A DNA stretch of 64,000 bases. Origin: Methanomassiliicoccaceae archaeon UBA421. Its GTDB lineage: Archaea > Thermoplasmatota > Thermoplasmata > Methanomassiliicoccales > Methanomethylophilaceae. Each line of letters starts with the position of its first letter. The stretch's first letter is position 1. This document shows positions 40,834-50,161 of the stretch, in pieces. Under the pieces are notes generated by a model. It made no database searches and was not told where the DNA came from. It saw nothing but the letters and a program-made list of their open reading frames with translations. The DNA is taken from assembly GCA_002498365.1 (NCBI GenBank), contig DAHB01000002.1, forward strand, positions 173,886 through 237,885, written 5' to 3'. The translations under genes and the position numbers were made by a program.

Positions 40834-43013
40834 CCTATCATCATCTGTGCGATGGCGGCCTGGCCCGTAGATATTCCGCCGTCCCCATTAGGTACTCTGT
40901 CGTGGAATATTAATTCATGGTCCGACCTGCGGCCGATTTCCTCGAACATCCTGGATATGACCGAATTATAGGAGACTCCGCCGGACACCCCTATACATCC
41001 GTATCCTTTCCTGTCCGCACCTTCAGCGGCGGCCTCCATCAGTTTACCCATTACATTATATACTATCGAATAGGCCACATCCTCCGGTCTTTCCCTGCGC
41101 CCGATCCTGTCGAAAAGGTGAGCCGTTTTCACGACCCCCTTGACAAGCTCCGTCTCATATCCGGGTACGAGCTTCCCCCTGGCCAGCAGAGGCTCCAATT
41201 TCATGGCGGGTTCGCCGTCGTATGTTCTCACAGAGCATACGCCCAGCGTGAATGCGATAGTGTCCAGGAGCCTGCCCATCGACGATGTCCTCACGCTCGT
41301 ACGCATAAGTTTTCTCATCACCGAGGCTTCCTGGTCGGAGAACAGATCGTTTTCACTGCCGTTCATGACATCCACGGCGAACTTAAGCCTTCTAAGGTCG
41401 TAAAGCGCCTTTTCGGAGCCTAGAAGCGGTATGTACTCCAGATGGGCGTCGCGGGAATAGCCGGAAAGGTCTGTCGAAATCACCTCTCCTCCCCATGCGT
41501 TCCCGTCGCTTCCGTATCCCGTTCCGTCAAGGGAAAGGACCGTTCCCTCCATCCTGTTGTTGTCGACCAGCAGGGACGCGGCATGGGCCCAGTGGTGCTG
41601 GATGTCTACATACGGAACATCATATTCTTCCGCGAACTTTTTCCCTATCCTGCGGTTCGAATAGCCGGGATGCAGGTCGCCGGCCACGATCTCGGGTGCG
41701 GAGCCCGTAAGGTCCATCAGGTTGCGCAGCGAGCTCTCGAGATATTCCGGGACTCCGACGCTGGTGCCGTGCCCGATATACTGGGTCTGATAGATCCTGC
41801 TGCCCTTGGAGACGGCACCGGTCAGGTTCTCCTGTGCGCCTATCCCGATAACGTTTCCCCGGAGCTCGGGACCCGTCTCGATAAAAGAGGGAATGTTCCC
41901 CCGGGACTTTCTAATGAAGAACGTGTGGCCGCGGTAAATGCGCAGCACGCTGTCGTCCGCGCGGTTGACGATCTTCTGATCATGCAGCAGATAAGCGTCC
42001 GCGCCCATCTCCATCACGTCGGAATCGTCCGTGATCATCGGTTCGCCCGGAGGATTGGCAGAGGTCATAACAAGGGCATCTTCTTTCAAGTCGTCGAACA
42101 GAAGGTGCTGCATTCCGGTGTAGGGTAGAAAGATCCCGACTTTGTCAAGACCGGGGGCTACACTTTCGGGAACATCTTTCTTTTCCACGAGCACGATGGG
42201 GCGGTGCGGGGATCCGATCGCCCGCTTCTCGTCGTCGTCCGGACTTCCGAATGTTTCCACCGAGTCCATGTCGCGGACCATTATCGCGAAGGGCTTCTGG
42301 GGCCTGCCATACCATATCCTTAATCTGTCCAGGCTGTCCAGCGTGCAACAGATGTGCATTCCGCCCCAGCTCTTGGCAATCCCTATCTTCCCGTCCGATA
42401 GCATGCCGGCGAACGTAGGGATAGGGTCCCCGGGTATGGTTGCGCCCTGTCGGTCCAAAAGGCGGTACGAAGGTCCGCAAACGGGGCAGCACACCGTCTG
42501 ATGATGGAATCTTCTTTCCGCAGGCCTGTCGTACTCTTTTCCGCACTCCGGGCACATCGGGAAGTCGGACATCGAAGTGTTACGTCTGTCATAGGGTAGG
42601 CCGGAGAGCAGCGTGAAGCGCGCTCCGCAGTCCGTACAGGAAGTGAAGGCATATCCGGAACGTCTCCCGGCAGACCTCATCTCCAGAAGGCAACTGTCGC
42701 ATATCGCCGTATCCGTGGGGATGGAGACGCCCTCTCCGCCCGGAGAAGACCCGTCGATGGAGAATCCCTTGAGGGGAGGCATCTCCGTCTCCGTCACCAA
42801 TATGTCCTCGATCTTGGCCAAGGGCGGGAGGCTTGCATTGATCTCTGCGATCAGCTCGTCGGCCCGCTCTGCCTCTATCACGACGTCCGAGCCGTTGTTC
42901 CAAACCCTGCCGCGTATGCCCAGCTTCGAAGCTGCGCGGTACACGGCGGGACGGAAGCCCACGCCCTGGACGGTACCCTTTATCAGTATCCTGGATCCTT
43001 TGTTTTCATTCAT
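40830..43013 (-). CDS. hypF: Carbamoyltransferase HypF (NiFe-hydrogenase maturation)
   Basis: Makes the cyanide ligands of NiFe hydrogenases from carbamoyl phosphate. 727 aa. Order: acylphosphatase domain (GTVQGVGFRPAVYRAASKLG), two zinc fingers (CDSCLLEM, CTDCGARF, CPECGKEY, CCPVCGPSY), a YrdC-like domain (SDGKIGIAKSWGGMHICCT), and a Kae1-like domain with DLHPGYSNRRIG and QHHWAHAASLLVDN. ATG 43013 overlaps the mtnP stop (ATGA); a longer frame to 43223 lies inside mtnP. It implies that a NiFe hydrogenase is encoded elsewhere, expected in an H2-using methanogen. Carbamoyl phosphate comes from carAB. Confidence 0.96.
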   Translation of the reverse strand: MNENKGSRILIKGTVQGVGFRPAVYRAASKLGIRGRVWNNGSDVVIEAERADELIAEINASLPPLAKIEDILVTETEMPPLKGFSIDGSSPGGEGVSIPTDTAICDSCLLEMRSAGRRSGYAFTSCTDCGARFTLLSGLPYDRRNTSMSDFPMCPECGKEYDRPAERRFHHQTVCCPVCGPSYRLLDRQGATIPGDPIPTFAGMLSDGKIGIAKSWGGMHICCTLDSLDRLRIWYGRPQKPFAIMVRDMDSVETFGSPDDDEKRAIGSPHRPIVLVEKKDVPESVAPGLDKVGIFLPYTGMQHLLFDDLKEDALVMTSANPPGEPMITDDSDVMEMGADAYLLHDQKIVNRADDSVLRIYRGHTFFIRKSRGNIPSFIETGPELRGNVIGIGAQENLTGAVSKGSRIYQTQYIGHGTSVGVPEYLESSLRNLMDLTGSAPEIVAGDLHPGYSNRRIGKKFAEEYDVPYVDIQHHWAHAASLLVDNNRMEGTVLSLDGTGYGSDGNAWGGEVISTDLSGYSRDAHLEYIPLLGSEKALYDLRRLKFAVDVMNGSENDLFSDQEASVMRKLMRTSVRTSSMGRLLDTIAFTLGVCSVRTYDGEPAMKLEPLLARGKLVPGYETELVKGVVKTAHLFDRIGRRERPEDVAYSIVYNVMGKLMEAAAEGADRKGYGCIGVSGGVSYNSVISRMFEEIGRRSDHELIFHDRVPNGDGGISTGQAAIAQMMIG

Positions 43014-43807
43014 GGTCGGAGTTTCAGGTGTTCTAGGGACCCAGACGCTTCGGCCGGGTCGGAGCATCCGCATCTGCCCGAGATTATCTTTGGAAGGCCC
43101 GCCTCGAGCAGCTTCGATATATAATTCAGGCATTTCGCCATGGTATCGGAGACCATCTTTATGTCGACGGGCTCGTCCTTCCACATGTCGTAATCGGTGA
43201 CCGTCGCAAGGCTGCAATAGCACATGCCCAGCTCTTTAGCCAGCTGGCATTCGGGCACCAGTGTCATACCTATGATGTCGGCGTAGTCCCTGAACATGTT
43301 GCTCTCGGCCTTGGTGGAGAACCTGGGCCCCTCTATGCAGATGTATGTCCCTCCGCGGTGGTAAGTTATTCCGAGCTCCTTCGCGGTGTCCGCGAACACC
43401 TCGGACATATGGGGGCAGAAAGGCTCGGGAAGGCTGATATGGACCGCCGCATCGTCAACGAAGGTCAGATCGCGTTTTTTTGTGAAGTCTATGAAATCAT
43501 CTACTATGACGAGGTCTCCCGGAGCATATTCCTCCTGAAGAGACCCCACGGCGCAGGCCGAGACGACCATCTCCACTCCGAGCTCCTTCAGCGCCCACAT
43601 GTTCGCCCTGTAGGGCACCTCTGTCGGGTTGAATCGGTGGTCTTCTCCGTGACGGTACAGGAAGGCTACGTCTACGCCGTTCATCTTTCCTATGCGTATG
43701 CTGTCCGCAGGTTTTCCGTAGGGCGTGTCGGGACACACAACAGAATCGACCTTGAAAGTATCTTTGCTGTAGATGCCGGTTCCGCCGATGATTGCAATTT
43801 TAGGCAT
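43010..43807 (-). CDS. mtnP: S-methyl-5'-thioadenosine (or thioinosine) phosphorylase
   Basis: 265-aa purine nucleoside phosphorylase family enzyme recycling methylthioadenosine or a related nucleoside from SAM chemistry. Phosphate loop IIGGTGIYSK; RHGEDHRFNPTEVPYRANMW; SACAVGSLQ; CIEGPRFSTKAESNMFR; base-binding TDYDMW. The Asp in TDYD favours 6-aminopurines, but some archaeal homologs prefer thioinosine. TATA TTTATACTT (43828-43836) is centred about 25 bp before the ATG, so leaderless; it heads the hypF-apgM-cobT operon. Confidence 0.9.
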   Translation of the reverse strand: MPKIAIIGGTGIYSKDTFKVDSVVCPDTPYGKPADSIRIGKMNGVDVAFLYRHGEDHRFNPTEVPYRANMWALKELGVEMVVSACAVGSLQEEYAPGDLVIVDDFIDFTKKRDLTFVDDAAVHISLPEPFCPHMSEVFADTAKELGITYHRGGTYICIEGPRFSTKAESNMFRDYADIIGMTLVPECQLAKELGMCYCSLATVTDYDMWKDEPVDIKMVSDTMAKCLNYISKLLEAGLPKIISGRCGCSDPAEASGSLEHLKLRP

Positions 43808-43878
43808 GCTGGTATATTGGAATTAAAGTATAAATCAACGCAGTATCGGCCGCACGGGCAGGGTTCAGTGCCGTATCG

Positions 43879-44526
43879 TCACAGGTGCCTGATGGCCTCG
43901 TAAGGAGTTACACGTACGGCCCTGTGGGCCTCTTCCTTTGTCAGTCCGGCCCCTAGGGCGACCTTCATCGCCCTCTCCTCCGTCATCAGGTTTTCAGGTG
44001 CATGGGCGTCGGAATCCACGACCATCTTGGCCCCGACCTTCCTGGCCATGCATGCCACGTGCCCGTTGGTTATGTTGTGCCACATGCGGCCCGTGATCTC
44101 GATTATGACGTCGTTGTCGGCTGCAGCCTGCGCCTCCTCCTCGGTTATGAGCCCGGGATGAGCCAGTATATCTATGTCCGGGTTTTCCGCGGCGGCGAGG
44201 TTCGTGCCTTCGGCCACGGGCTCCGCAACGGTCTCGCCGTGGACCACGATCCACTGCGCCCCCAACTTCCTGGCCTCTGCAGCTATTCTGGCTATTTTCG
44301 ACGGAGGGACGTGGGTGATCTCGACCCCCGGTATCACCTTTATGTAATCGTCGCTGAGTTCCGCCGCCTTAACCAGGTTCGTGACTACGTATTCAAGGTT
44401 CGTCATGTCTACATGGTCGGTTATCGCTATCGCGTCGTGACCGAGGAACATGGCCCTTCTTACAAGCTCCGCGGGGATAAGCTCCCCGTCGCTGAAAATG
44501 GTATGGCTGTGAAGATCTACTCTCAT
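43879..44526 (-). CDS. PHP-domain phosphatase, probable histidinol-phosphatase
   Basis: 215-aa PHP superfamily protein: metal ligands in [44 protein letters not shown] and VVDSDAHAPENL. PHP proteins include HisJ/HisK histidinol-phosphate phosphatases. It is the last gene of hisB-hisF-hisIE with a 4-bp overlap, and hisB here is dehydratase only, so this is the best candidate for the missing histidinol-phosphatase step. That function is inferred from context. Confidence 0.82.
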   Translation of the reverse strand: MRVDLHSHTIFSDGELIPAELVRRAMFLGHDAIAITDHVDMTNLEYVVTNLVKAAELSDDYIKVIPGVEITHVPPSKIARIAAEARKLGAQWIVVHGETVAEPVAEGTNLAAAENPDIDILAHPGLITEEEAQAAADNDVIIEITGRMWHNITNGHVACMARKVGAKMVVDSDAHAPENLMTEERAMKVALGAGLTKEEAHRAVRVTPYEAIRHL

Positions 44527-45125
44527 TGTCTCCTCTCCGAAAGCTCCTTGTAGGTCTTATCGACCGGAAGTCCCTTGGCCTCTACCAAAACCATGACGTG
44601 GTATATAAGGTCCGCAAGCTCCATGGATGCGGAATCGACGTCCCCGTCTTTAACACTGAGCACGAACTCCGCCGCCTCTTCAACAACCTTTTTACACATC
44701 TGGGTCTCGTTATTCATGAGCTTGCAGGTGTAGCTTTCTTCGGAGGGGTTCTCCTTTCTGTCCCTGATGACCCTCGCAAGCTCCGGTATCACTGCCATCG
44801 TCCCCTCGGTGGTCCCATAAAGCGTCTCGTCAAAGCAAGACGGTCTGCCGAGATGGCAGGCGACCCCTGTCTGGTCGACTCTGACCAGAAGAGTGTCCGC
44901 ATCGCAGTCCGTCTGTATCGACGCTATCTTCTGGACGTGGCCGGACTCCTCGCCCTTCTTCCAGAGCTTCTGCCTGCTCCTGGACCAGAAGTGCGTGTAA
45001 CCCGTGCTCTCCATGAGCCCTACCGCCTCTGCATTGGCCCATGCCACCATCAGGACCTCGTTGCTCATCCTGTCCTGCACAACCACGGGTATCAGCCCGT
45101 CGGCGTCGTATTTCAGGTCCCTCAT
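44523..45125 (-). CDS. hisIE: Bifunctional phosphoribosyl-AMP cyclohydrolase / phosphoribosyl-ATP pyrophosphatase
   Basis: Steps 2 and 3 of histidine synthesis in one 200-aa chain. HisI domain 1-105: [30 protein letters not shown], the metal motif DCDADTLLV and [12 protein letters not shown]. HisE domain 110-200: [13 protein letters not shown] and [15 protein letters not shown]. Four-base overlaps on both sides. Confidence 0.95.
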   Translation of the reverse strand: MRDLKYDADGLIPVVVQDRMSNEVLMVAWANAEAVGLMESTGYTHFWSRSRQKLWKKGEESGHVQKIASIQTDCDADTLLVRVDQTGVACHLGRPSCFDETLYGTTEGTMAVIPELARVIRDRKENPSEESYTCKLMNNETQMCKKVVEEAAEFVLSVKDGDVDSASMELADLIYHVMVLVEAKGLPVDKTYKELSERRQ

Positions 45126-45877
45126 CTTACGGCGACCCCCCTGTCTCTGAGATATTCCTTGACCTCCGAGACAGTGAACTCTCTGTAATGGAAGACCGAT
45201 GCGGCCAGCGCAGCGGCCGCGCCCGTCTGGGTGAGGACCTCGTAGATATGTCCCATCGAACCGCAGCCGCCCGAGGCTATCACGGGCACCGAAACGGCAT
45301 CCGCGACCGCGGCCGTCAACGGCACATCGTATCCTGTCTTGGCGCCGTCAGCGTCCATGGACGTAAGCAGTATCTCTCCGGCCCCCAGGTCCGCCGCCCT
45401 GCAGGACCATTCCACCGCATCGAGCCCCGTCGGCCGGGTCCCGCCGTGGGTGAAGACCTCCCATCCGTCACCTACCTTTTTGGCGTCCACGGCTATTACC
45501 ACGCACTGCCTCCCGAACCTTTCGGCGCATTCCGATATCATGTCCGGATCGGATATGGCGGCGGAGTTCACCGAAACCTTGTCGGCGCCCGCATTAAGTG
45601 CCATTCTCATGTCCTCTGCGTTTTTTATGCCCCCGCCGACGCATAGCGGAATGAACAGGTTCTCGGCGGTCTTGGAAACTATGCCCAGCATCGTCGACCT
45701 GGATTCCAGGGAGGCGGCGATGTCAAGGAAGGCGACCTCGTCTGCGCCCTGCCTCTCGTACTCCGAAGCCATCTCCGGAGGGTCCCCCACGTCCCTGAGG
45801 TCCTTGAAGTGCACGCCTTTGACGACCTTTCCGTTCTTCATGTCGAGGCACGGGATTATCCTTTTTTTGAGCATCAT
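45122..45877 (-). CDS. hisF: Imidazole glycerol phosphate synthase subunit HisF
   Basis: TIM-barrel cyclase that, with HisH, makes IGP and AICAR. 251 aa with [68 protein letters not shown] and VIASGGCGS. Both catalytic aspartates are present (PCLDMK, SMDADG). 4-bp overlaps with hisB and hisIE. Confidence 0.96.
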   Translation of the reverse strand: MMLKKRIIPCLDMKNGKVVKGVHFKDLRDVGDPPEMASEYERQGADEVAFLDIAASLESRSTMLGIVSKTAENLFIPLCVGGGIKNAEDMRMALNAGADKVSVNSAAISDPDMISECAERFGRQCVVIAVDAKKVGDGWEVFTHGGTRPTGLDAVEWSCRAADLGAGEILLTSMDADGAKTGYDVPLTAAVADAVSVPVIASGGCGSMGHIYEVLTQTGAAAALAASVFHYREFTVSEVKEYLRDRGVAVR

Positions 45878-46422
45878 GCCACCTTCGCCCTGTCCTTCGT
45901 GCTGAGCTCGGAATTCCGTGGGCGCGTCGCCTTGTGGACGGCCTTTCCCAGGGCCTTGAAGGAGGCCTCTATGATGTGATGTTCGTCGAATCCCCGGACC
46001 ACGGCGATATGCAGGGTCAGCCCGGCGGACATCGCGAAACTCCTGAAGAAGTGCGCATAGAGGCCGTCCGGGCAGTCCACGTCGGCAAAAGGCCTGTCCA
46101 CGATATCGACGGAAACCATGGCCAAAGCATCGTCCATCGGTATGAATTCCGTGGCGACCCTCTCGACCGGCTTTTCGCCTAAGGCCTTCCTCAGAGCCGT
46201 GCCGAGCGTTATGGCCGTATCCTCTACGATGTGATGTTCGTTATCTCCCTCGGCGGAAAGCTTCAGATCGAACGAGGCATACTTGGCCAGCGTTTCGACC
46301 ATGTGCTTCAGAAATTGGATGTCGCAATCTACCTGGAACACACCCGAGCCGTCGAGTTCCAGCTCTGCTGAGACCTTGGTCTCCCTGGTGCTTCTCTCCA
46401 CCTTTGCCCTTCTTCCAGTCAT
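45874..46422 (-). CDS. hisB: Imidazoleglycerol-phosphate dehydratase
   Basis: 182-aa monofunctional dehydratase (no phosphatase domain). Metal motifs [10 protein letters not shown] and [16 protein letters not shown]; substrate block [12 protein letters not shown]. It has its own TATA TATAATAA (46445-46452) centred about 27 bp before the ATG and no Shine-Dalgarno, so it heads a leaderless hisB-hisF-hisIE-PHP transcript. Confidence 0.95.
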   Translation of the reverse strand: MTGRRAKVERSTRETKVSAELELDGSGVFQVDCDIQFLKHMVETLAKYASFDLKLSAEGDNEHHIVEDTAITLGTALRKALGEKPVERVATEFIPMDDALAMVSVDIVDRPFADVDCPDGLYAHFFRSFAMSAGLTLHIAVVRGFDEHHIIEASFKALGKAVHKATRPRNSELSTKDRAKVA

Positions 46423-46444
46423 CGGTTCTGAGAGCGCTTGGCCC

Positions 46445-46452
46445 TATAATAA
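46445..46452 (-). promoter_or_regulatory. TATA box of hisB
   Basis: TTATTATA on the minus strand, in the 45-bp gap after the regulator gene; 27 bp from its centre falls on the hisB ATG (46422). Confidence 0.6.
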
Positions 46453-46467
46453 CTGTTGCGGGCGCGC

Positions 46468-46860
46468 TCAGGGCGATATAATATTGAAGCGCGGACACTC
46501 CGAACAGGCGGCCGGCATTCCGACATATCCTCTGGCATTGTAAAGCTCTTTTATCATGCCGCTTTCCTTCACGAAACCGCAGATCGCACACAGCACCTCG
46601 GTCACGTTGTAACCTTCGGTTATCATCGCAGCCGCTTTTTCGATCATCTTGTAAAAACCTTCACGGTGTGGGCTGTTCTCTATAAGCTCGTTCCCGCCCC
46701 TGACGCCTTTGAGATACTGGGAGACGGCCGATCCGGTGACACCGAACGCGTCCGCGACCCGGACCTGCGTGTAGCCGTGCTCTTCGACGAGACACCTGGC
46801 TATCGCTCCGCGGGCAGTGGGAAGGACGTCCGCAACTATAAGTTCACAGGGTAGGAACAC
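46468..46860 (-). CDS. HTH transcriptional regulator with C-terminal cysteine pairs, inside the his cluster
   Basis: 130 aa. N-terminal PCELIVADVLPTARGAIARC and the HTH YTQVRVADAFGVTGSAVSQY fit the archaeal COG2522 group of predicted regulators. The C-terminal half has CxxC pairs in VLCAICGF and ACSECP, likely binding Zn or an Fe-S cluster. It lies between hisA and hisB with its own TATA box (46884-46893) and no leader. It may regulate the flanking his promoters or be autoregulated; no direct evidence. Confidence 0.82.
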   Translation of the reverse strand: MFLPCELIVADVLPTARGAIARCLVEEHGYTQVRVADAFGVTGSAVSQYLKGVRGGNELIENSPHREGFYKMIEKAAAMITEGYNVTEVLCAICGFVKESGMIKELYNARGYVGMPAACSECPRFNIISP

Positions 46861-46883
46861 GATTAAGCATAGTTAACTTCAAG

Positions 46884-46893
46884 TATATTTATA
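46884..46893 (-). promoter_or_regulatory. TATA box of the his-cluster regulator
   Basis: TATAAATATA on the minus strand lies in the 50-bp gap after hisA, centred about 28 bp before the regulator ATG at 46860, so the mRNA is probably leaderless. Confidence 0.6.
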
Positions 46894-46910
46894 ATTGGTT
46901 CCCCGGACAT

Positions 46911-47624
46911 TCATACTCGCCAGGGAATTTCCCATTCCCATGGCATTATTTCGAAAGTGTAAAGTGCCAGACCTACGACCGCGGCGACAGCCCCTGCGTC
47001 CCTTAGGATCTCCGCGTCCCTGTGTCCGGTGACACCTCCGGAGGCTATGACGCTGTGCGGACAGGAGGATATGAAGTCTCTTGCCTGCTTCTCGTCCACT
47101 CCTTTCTTCTGCCCTTCGACGTCCACGTTGGTGTTCAGCACTCCGGCCAGAGGAAGGTCCTCGATGATCCTGAACATCTGTTCGACGGTGACCGAAGCGG
47201 ATTCCTGCCATCCTTTCACTACTATCCTGTTCCCGCGGGTGTCCATCGCCAGCGCTATCCGCCCGGGATACTTGAGCGCCATACGTTCCAGCCATTCGGG
47301 CTCCCTTATCGCCTTGGTTCCCAGCACGACCCTGTCGACGCCTGCTCTTATAAGGGCGTCCACGGTCTCCTCGGACCTTATCCCTCCTCCGGCCTCCACG
47401 GGGACGCCCGAGTAGCGGGCGATCTTCTCTATCGAATCCAGATTGTCGCCCTTCCCGAACGCCGCATCAAGATCGACCAGGTGCAGATATTCGGCCCCCT
47501 TGGAGACCCACGATGCCGCCGTTTGGAAAGGATCGGGTATCCTGACCTGCTCGCTTCCGAGCTCTCCGCCTACCAGCTGGACCACCTGTCCGTCAAGCAT
47601 ATCTACCGCGGGTATGATGATCAT
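46911..47624 (-). CDS. hisA: ProFAR isomerase HisA
   Basis: 237-aa (beta/alpha)8 isomerase of histidine synthesis. IIIPAVDMLDGQVVQLVGGE carries the catalytic Asp; HLVDLDAAFG; PVEAGGGIRSEETVDALI; VVLGTKAI; VLNTNVDVEGQKKGVD; VIASGGVTG. The ATG at 47624 overlaps the hisH stop by 4 bp (ATGA) and has GGAGG 7 nt upstream; the ATG two codons earlier (47630) is less well placed. Confidence 0.94.
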   Translation of the reverse strand: MIIIPAVDMLDGQVVQLVGGELGSEQVRIPDPFQTAASWVSKGAEYLHLVDLDAAFGKGDNLDSIEKIARYSGVPVEAGGGIRSEETVDALIRAGVDRVVLGTKAIREPEWLERMALKYPGRIALAMDTRGNRIVVKGWQESASVTVEQMFRIIEDLPLAGVLNTNVDVEGQKKGVDEKQARDFISSCPHSVIASGGVTGHRDAEILRDAGAVAAVVGLALYTFEIMPWEWEIPWRV

Positions 47625-48223
47625 CCGCATTCCTCCGAGAATCTTATGAAGTTCTTGAGCACCTTCATCCCGGACCTGCTGCTTTTTTCAGGATGGAACT
47701 GAAGGCCGTAAGTATTCGACCTGCGGAAGATCACAGGTATTTTCCTGCCCTCGTATTCCGTGTTCCCGGCGATCTCGCTGCCGTACTCCGGGCTCCCGCG
47801 GTACGAATGGGCGAAATAAAACTCCCTGTCGGAGGTCCCGTCGAGAAGCGGGTCGTCCGATTCGACCGTGTTCCATCCCATGTGGGGGAGCCTCTCCGCT
47901 TCGAGGCCGATGACCCGTCCCTTGAAAAGACCCAGGCCATGTTTTTCACCCTCTTCGCTGGAATCGAAAAGTATCTGCGCACCTATGCATATTCCCAATG
48001 CCGGCACTCCGCTCTCTAGACGCATCAATATTTCTTCCCTATATGGGGCGACCCTTTCCATCGTGCTGTCGAAGGCCCCGACCCCGGGAAAGACTATGCA
48101 GTCCGCATCGGCGAGCTTGGACATGTCGCTGACCGTTTCGACGTCCGCGCCGCAGCTCTCCAGCGCGTTTTTGACGGAATGGAGGTTCCCTACCCCGTAG
48201 TCCGTGAGGTATATCAGAGGCAT
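47621..48223 (-). CDS. hisH: Imidazole glycerol phosphate synthase glutaminase HisH
   Basis: 200-aa class I glutamine amidotransferase supplying NH3 to HisF. YLTDYGVGNLHSVKNAL, oxyanion region VFPGVGAFDSTM, nucleophile Cys in ALGICIGAQILFD, and the His/Glu pair in LQFHPEKSS. Overlaps hisC by 10 bp. Confidence 0.95.
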   Translation of the reverse strand: MPLIYLTDYGVGNLHSVKNALESCGADVETVSDMSKLADADCIVFPGVGAFDSTMERVAPYREEILMRLESGVPALGICIGAQILFDSSEEGEKHGLGLFKGRVIGLEAERLPHMGWNTVESDDPLLDGTSDREFYFAHSYRGSPEYGSEIAGNTEYEGRKIPVIFRRSNTYGLQFHPEKSSRSGMKVLKNFIRFSEECG

Positions 48224-49266
48224 TCCCCGATCACCTCGGCGGCTTTATTCAAGAGCAAGGCGTTGAGCTCTTCGCTGCCGACGGTTATGCGGACGCAGTT
48301 CTCGGTTCTGCGTTTCGAGCCGAAGTCGCGGATCATCACTCCTTTATTCTTCAGGCCGGACACCAGCGCCGCGTGGTCCACCGGCGACCTGGCCAGTATG
48401 AAATTGGAATCCGATGGGTACGTCTCGAACCCCAGCCTCCTCAGCCCTGCGTCGAGTTTCGGGCGCTGTTCCTTGACAAGTTCGACGCTCCTACCGATGA
48501 ACCCCTGGTCTTTGACCGCGGCTATGGCTGCTTTCTCGCTGAGCATGTTCAGGGAATACGGTATCTTCACGCAGTTCATCATGCCGGCGACCTTGAGGTT
48601 GGATACGGCGTACCCTACCCTCAGCCCTGCCATGGCATATGCTTTGGAGAACGTTCTGACCACTATGAGGTTTTCGAACTCTTCGACCCTGCGGACCATC
48701 GAGTTTTCGCTGTATTCGCCGTAGGCCTCGTCCACCACGACCATGCCGTCGAATCCGGAAAGGATCTCTTCGAGGTCTTTCTCCCGGAACGAGTTTCCCG
48801 TAGGGTTATTGGGAGACGGCATTATGGCCACTTTCGCTCCGGTCTTCAGGAAAGCGTCGACGTCCAGCTGGAAGTCTTCGGTCAGGTCGACCTCGATCGT
48901 CCTTCCTCCGTTCATCTTCACGAAGAAGTCGTAAAGTACATAGGAGGGCACGGGCACGGCGCAGCCGTCCCCGTATTCCGTGAACGTCTTGAAAGTGACG
49001 TCTATCACCTCGTCGGAACCGTTTCCTGCCACGAAGTTCTCCCTCTGAAGGCCGTAAAGGTCCGCCAGAGCATCGCGGAGGTCGTCCGAGTAGGTGTTCG
49101 GATATCCGTTGATGTCGCCTTTCCATCCGGAAAGGAACTCCATGGCGGCAGGGTTGGACCCAAGGACGTTCACGTTGGTGTCCAGCCGGACCTCGTTCCC
49201 GACCTTCGGGTTATAATATTTCTCGAACCCTCTGGTAGTACTCCTCATAATGTCCCTGGACACCAT
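48214..49266 (-). CDS. hisC: Histidinol-phosphate aminotransferase
   Basis: 350-aa PLP aminotransferase. RLDTNVNVLGSNPAAMEFL, AGNGSDEVIDVTFKTF, MPSPNNPTGNSF, VVDEAYGEY, and the PLP Lys in VRTFSKAYAMAGLRVGYA. ATG 49266 overlaps the hisG stop (TGATG); a longer frame to 49359 is inside hisG. Distinct from the CobD homolog at 33.5 kb. Confidence 0.93.
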   Translation of the reverse strand: MVSRDIMRSTTRGFEKYYNPKVGNEVRLDTNVNVLGSNPAAMEFLSGWKGDINGYPNTYSDDLRDALADLYGLQRENFVAGNGSDEVIDVTFKTFTEYGDGCAVPVPSYVLYDFFVKMNGGRTIEVDLTEDFQLDVDAFLKTGAKVAIMPSPNNPTGNSFREKDLEEILSGFDGMVVVDEAYGEYSENSMVRRVEEFENLIVVRTFSKAYAMAGLRVGYAVSNLKVAGMMNCVKIPYSLNMLSEKAAIAAVKDQGFIGRSVELVKEQRPKLDAGLRRLGFETYPSDSNFILARSPVDHAALVSGLKNKGVMIRDFGSKRRTENCVRITVGSEELNALLLNKAAEVIGECL

Positions 49267-50129
49267 CACTCCACCAGCCTCTCCATCGAGAGAGTCAGTA
49301 TTCCGGTGGCCCCGATCTTCCTGAGGTTGTTTATGGCATCGTATAGCTGCGAGTAACAAACCACGGCCTGCACCGCGACAATTTCGCCGTTTCCCGCTAT
49401 CTCCAGGACAGTGGGCCCGCCGATGCCGGGAAGGAACTTCTCCACTTCGGATATCATGGACCTGGGCACGTTGGCCATCAGATATTTGCGGTTCTCTGCC
49501 GCGATGACGCTGTGTATCGCCTCGGTGACCTCTAGCATGGCCTCTCTCTTCTCGCCGAGGGCCTTCGAGCTGGTAACTATGGCCGCCTGGGACCGGAACA
49601 GCACCTCGGCCTCCCTGAGGCGGTTCATCTTGAGCGTCGATCCGGTGGACACAAGGTCCACGATGCAGTCGGCCACTCCCAGATATGGCATTATCTCCGC
49701 AGCTCCGGATATGACTATCACATCGACCTCTTTGCCTATGGAGTCGAAGAAACGTTTCGTGATCTTGGGGAAGGAGGTAGCTATGCGGCTCCCGTCCGGT
49801 AAATCCTTTCCGGACCTTACGGACGACCCGTCCGGGACGGCGAGCGAAAGGCGGCAGTGTCCGAACTCCAGGTTAAGCATGTTCTCGAGGGCGTATCCGG
49901 ACTCCTCCACCTGGTCCAGCCCGGTGATGCCGAAATCTATCGCTCCGGAATGGACGAACTCCGGGATGTCCTGTGCACGGACCAGCATGATCTCTATGTC
50001 GCGCCCTTTCACGTTGACGTAGAGTTTGCGTCCCCAGTCCTCTCCTATGTCGAGGCCTGCCTTCGACAGTAGCTCCACGGACCTCTCGCTGAGCCTTCCT
50101 TTGTTCGGGATAGCCATTTTCAGTGTCAT
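49266..50129 (-). CDS. hisG: ATP phosphoribosyltransferase, long form
   Basis: First, feedback-controlled step of histidine synthesis. 287 aa, the long HisG with a C-terminal ACT-like regulatory domain (about 210-287: ENRKYLMANVPRSM, GIGGPTVLEIAGNG), so no HisZ is needed. MAIPNKGRLSERSVELLSKA at the N-terminus, DFGITGLDQVEESG, VADCIVDLVSTGSTLK. GAGG precedes the ATG; 32 bp after asd without a clear TATA, so probably co-transcribed with asd. Confidence 0.95.
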   Translation of the reverse strand: MTLKMAIPNKGRLSERSVELLSKAGLDIGEDWGRKLYVNVKGRDIEIMLVRAQDIPEFVHSGAIDFGITGLDQVEESGYALENMLNLEFGHCRLSLAVPDGSSVRSGKDLPDGSRIATSFPKITKRFFDSIGKEVDVIVISGAAEIMPYLGVADCIVDLVSTGSTLKMNRLREAEVLFRSQAAIVTSSKALGEKREAMLEVTEAIHSVIAAENRKYLMANVPRSMISEVEKFLPGIGGPTVLEIAGNGEIVAVQAVVCYSQLYDAINNLRKIGATGILTLSMERLVE

Positions 50130-50161
50130 CTTCTGCCTCGTATGTCGTGAACGAAATCGTT

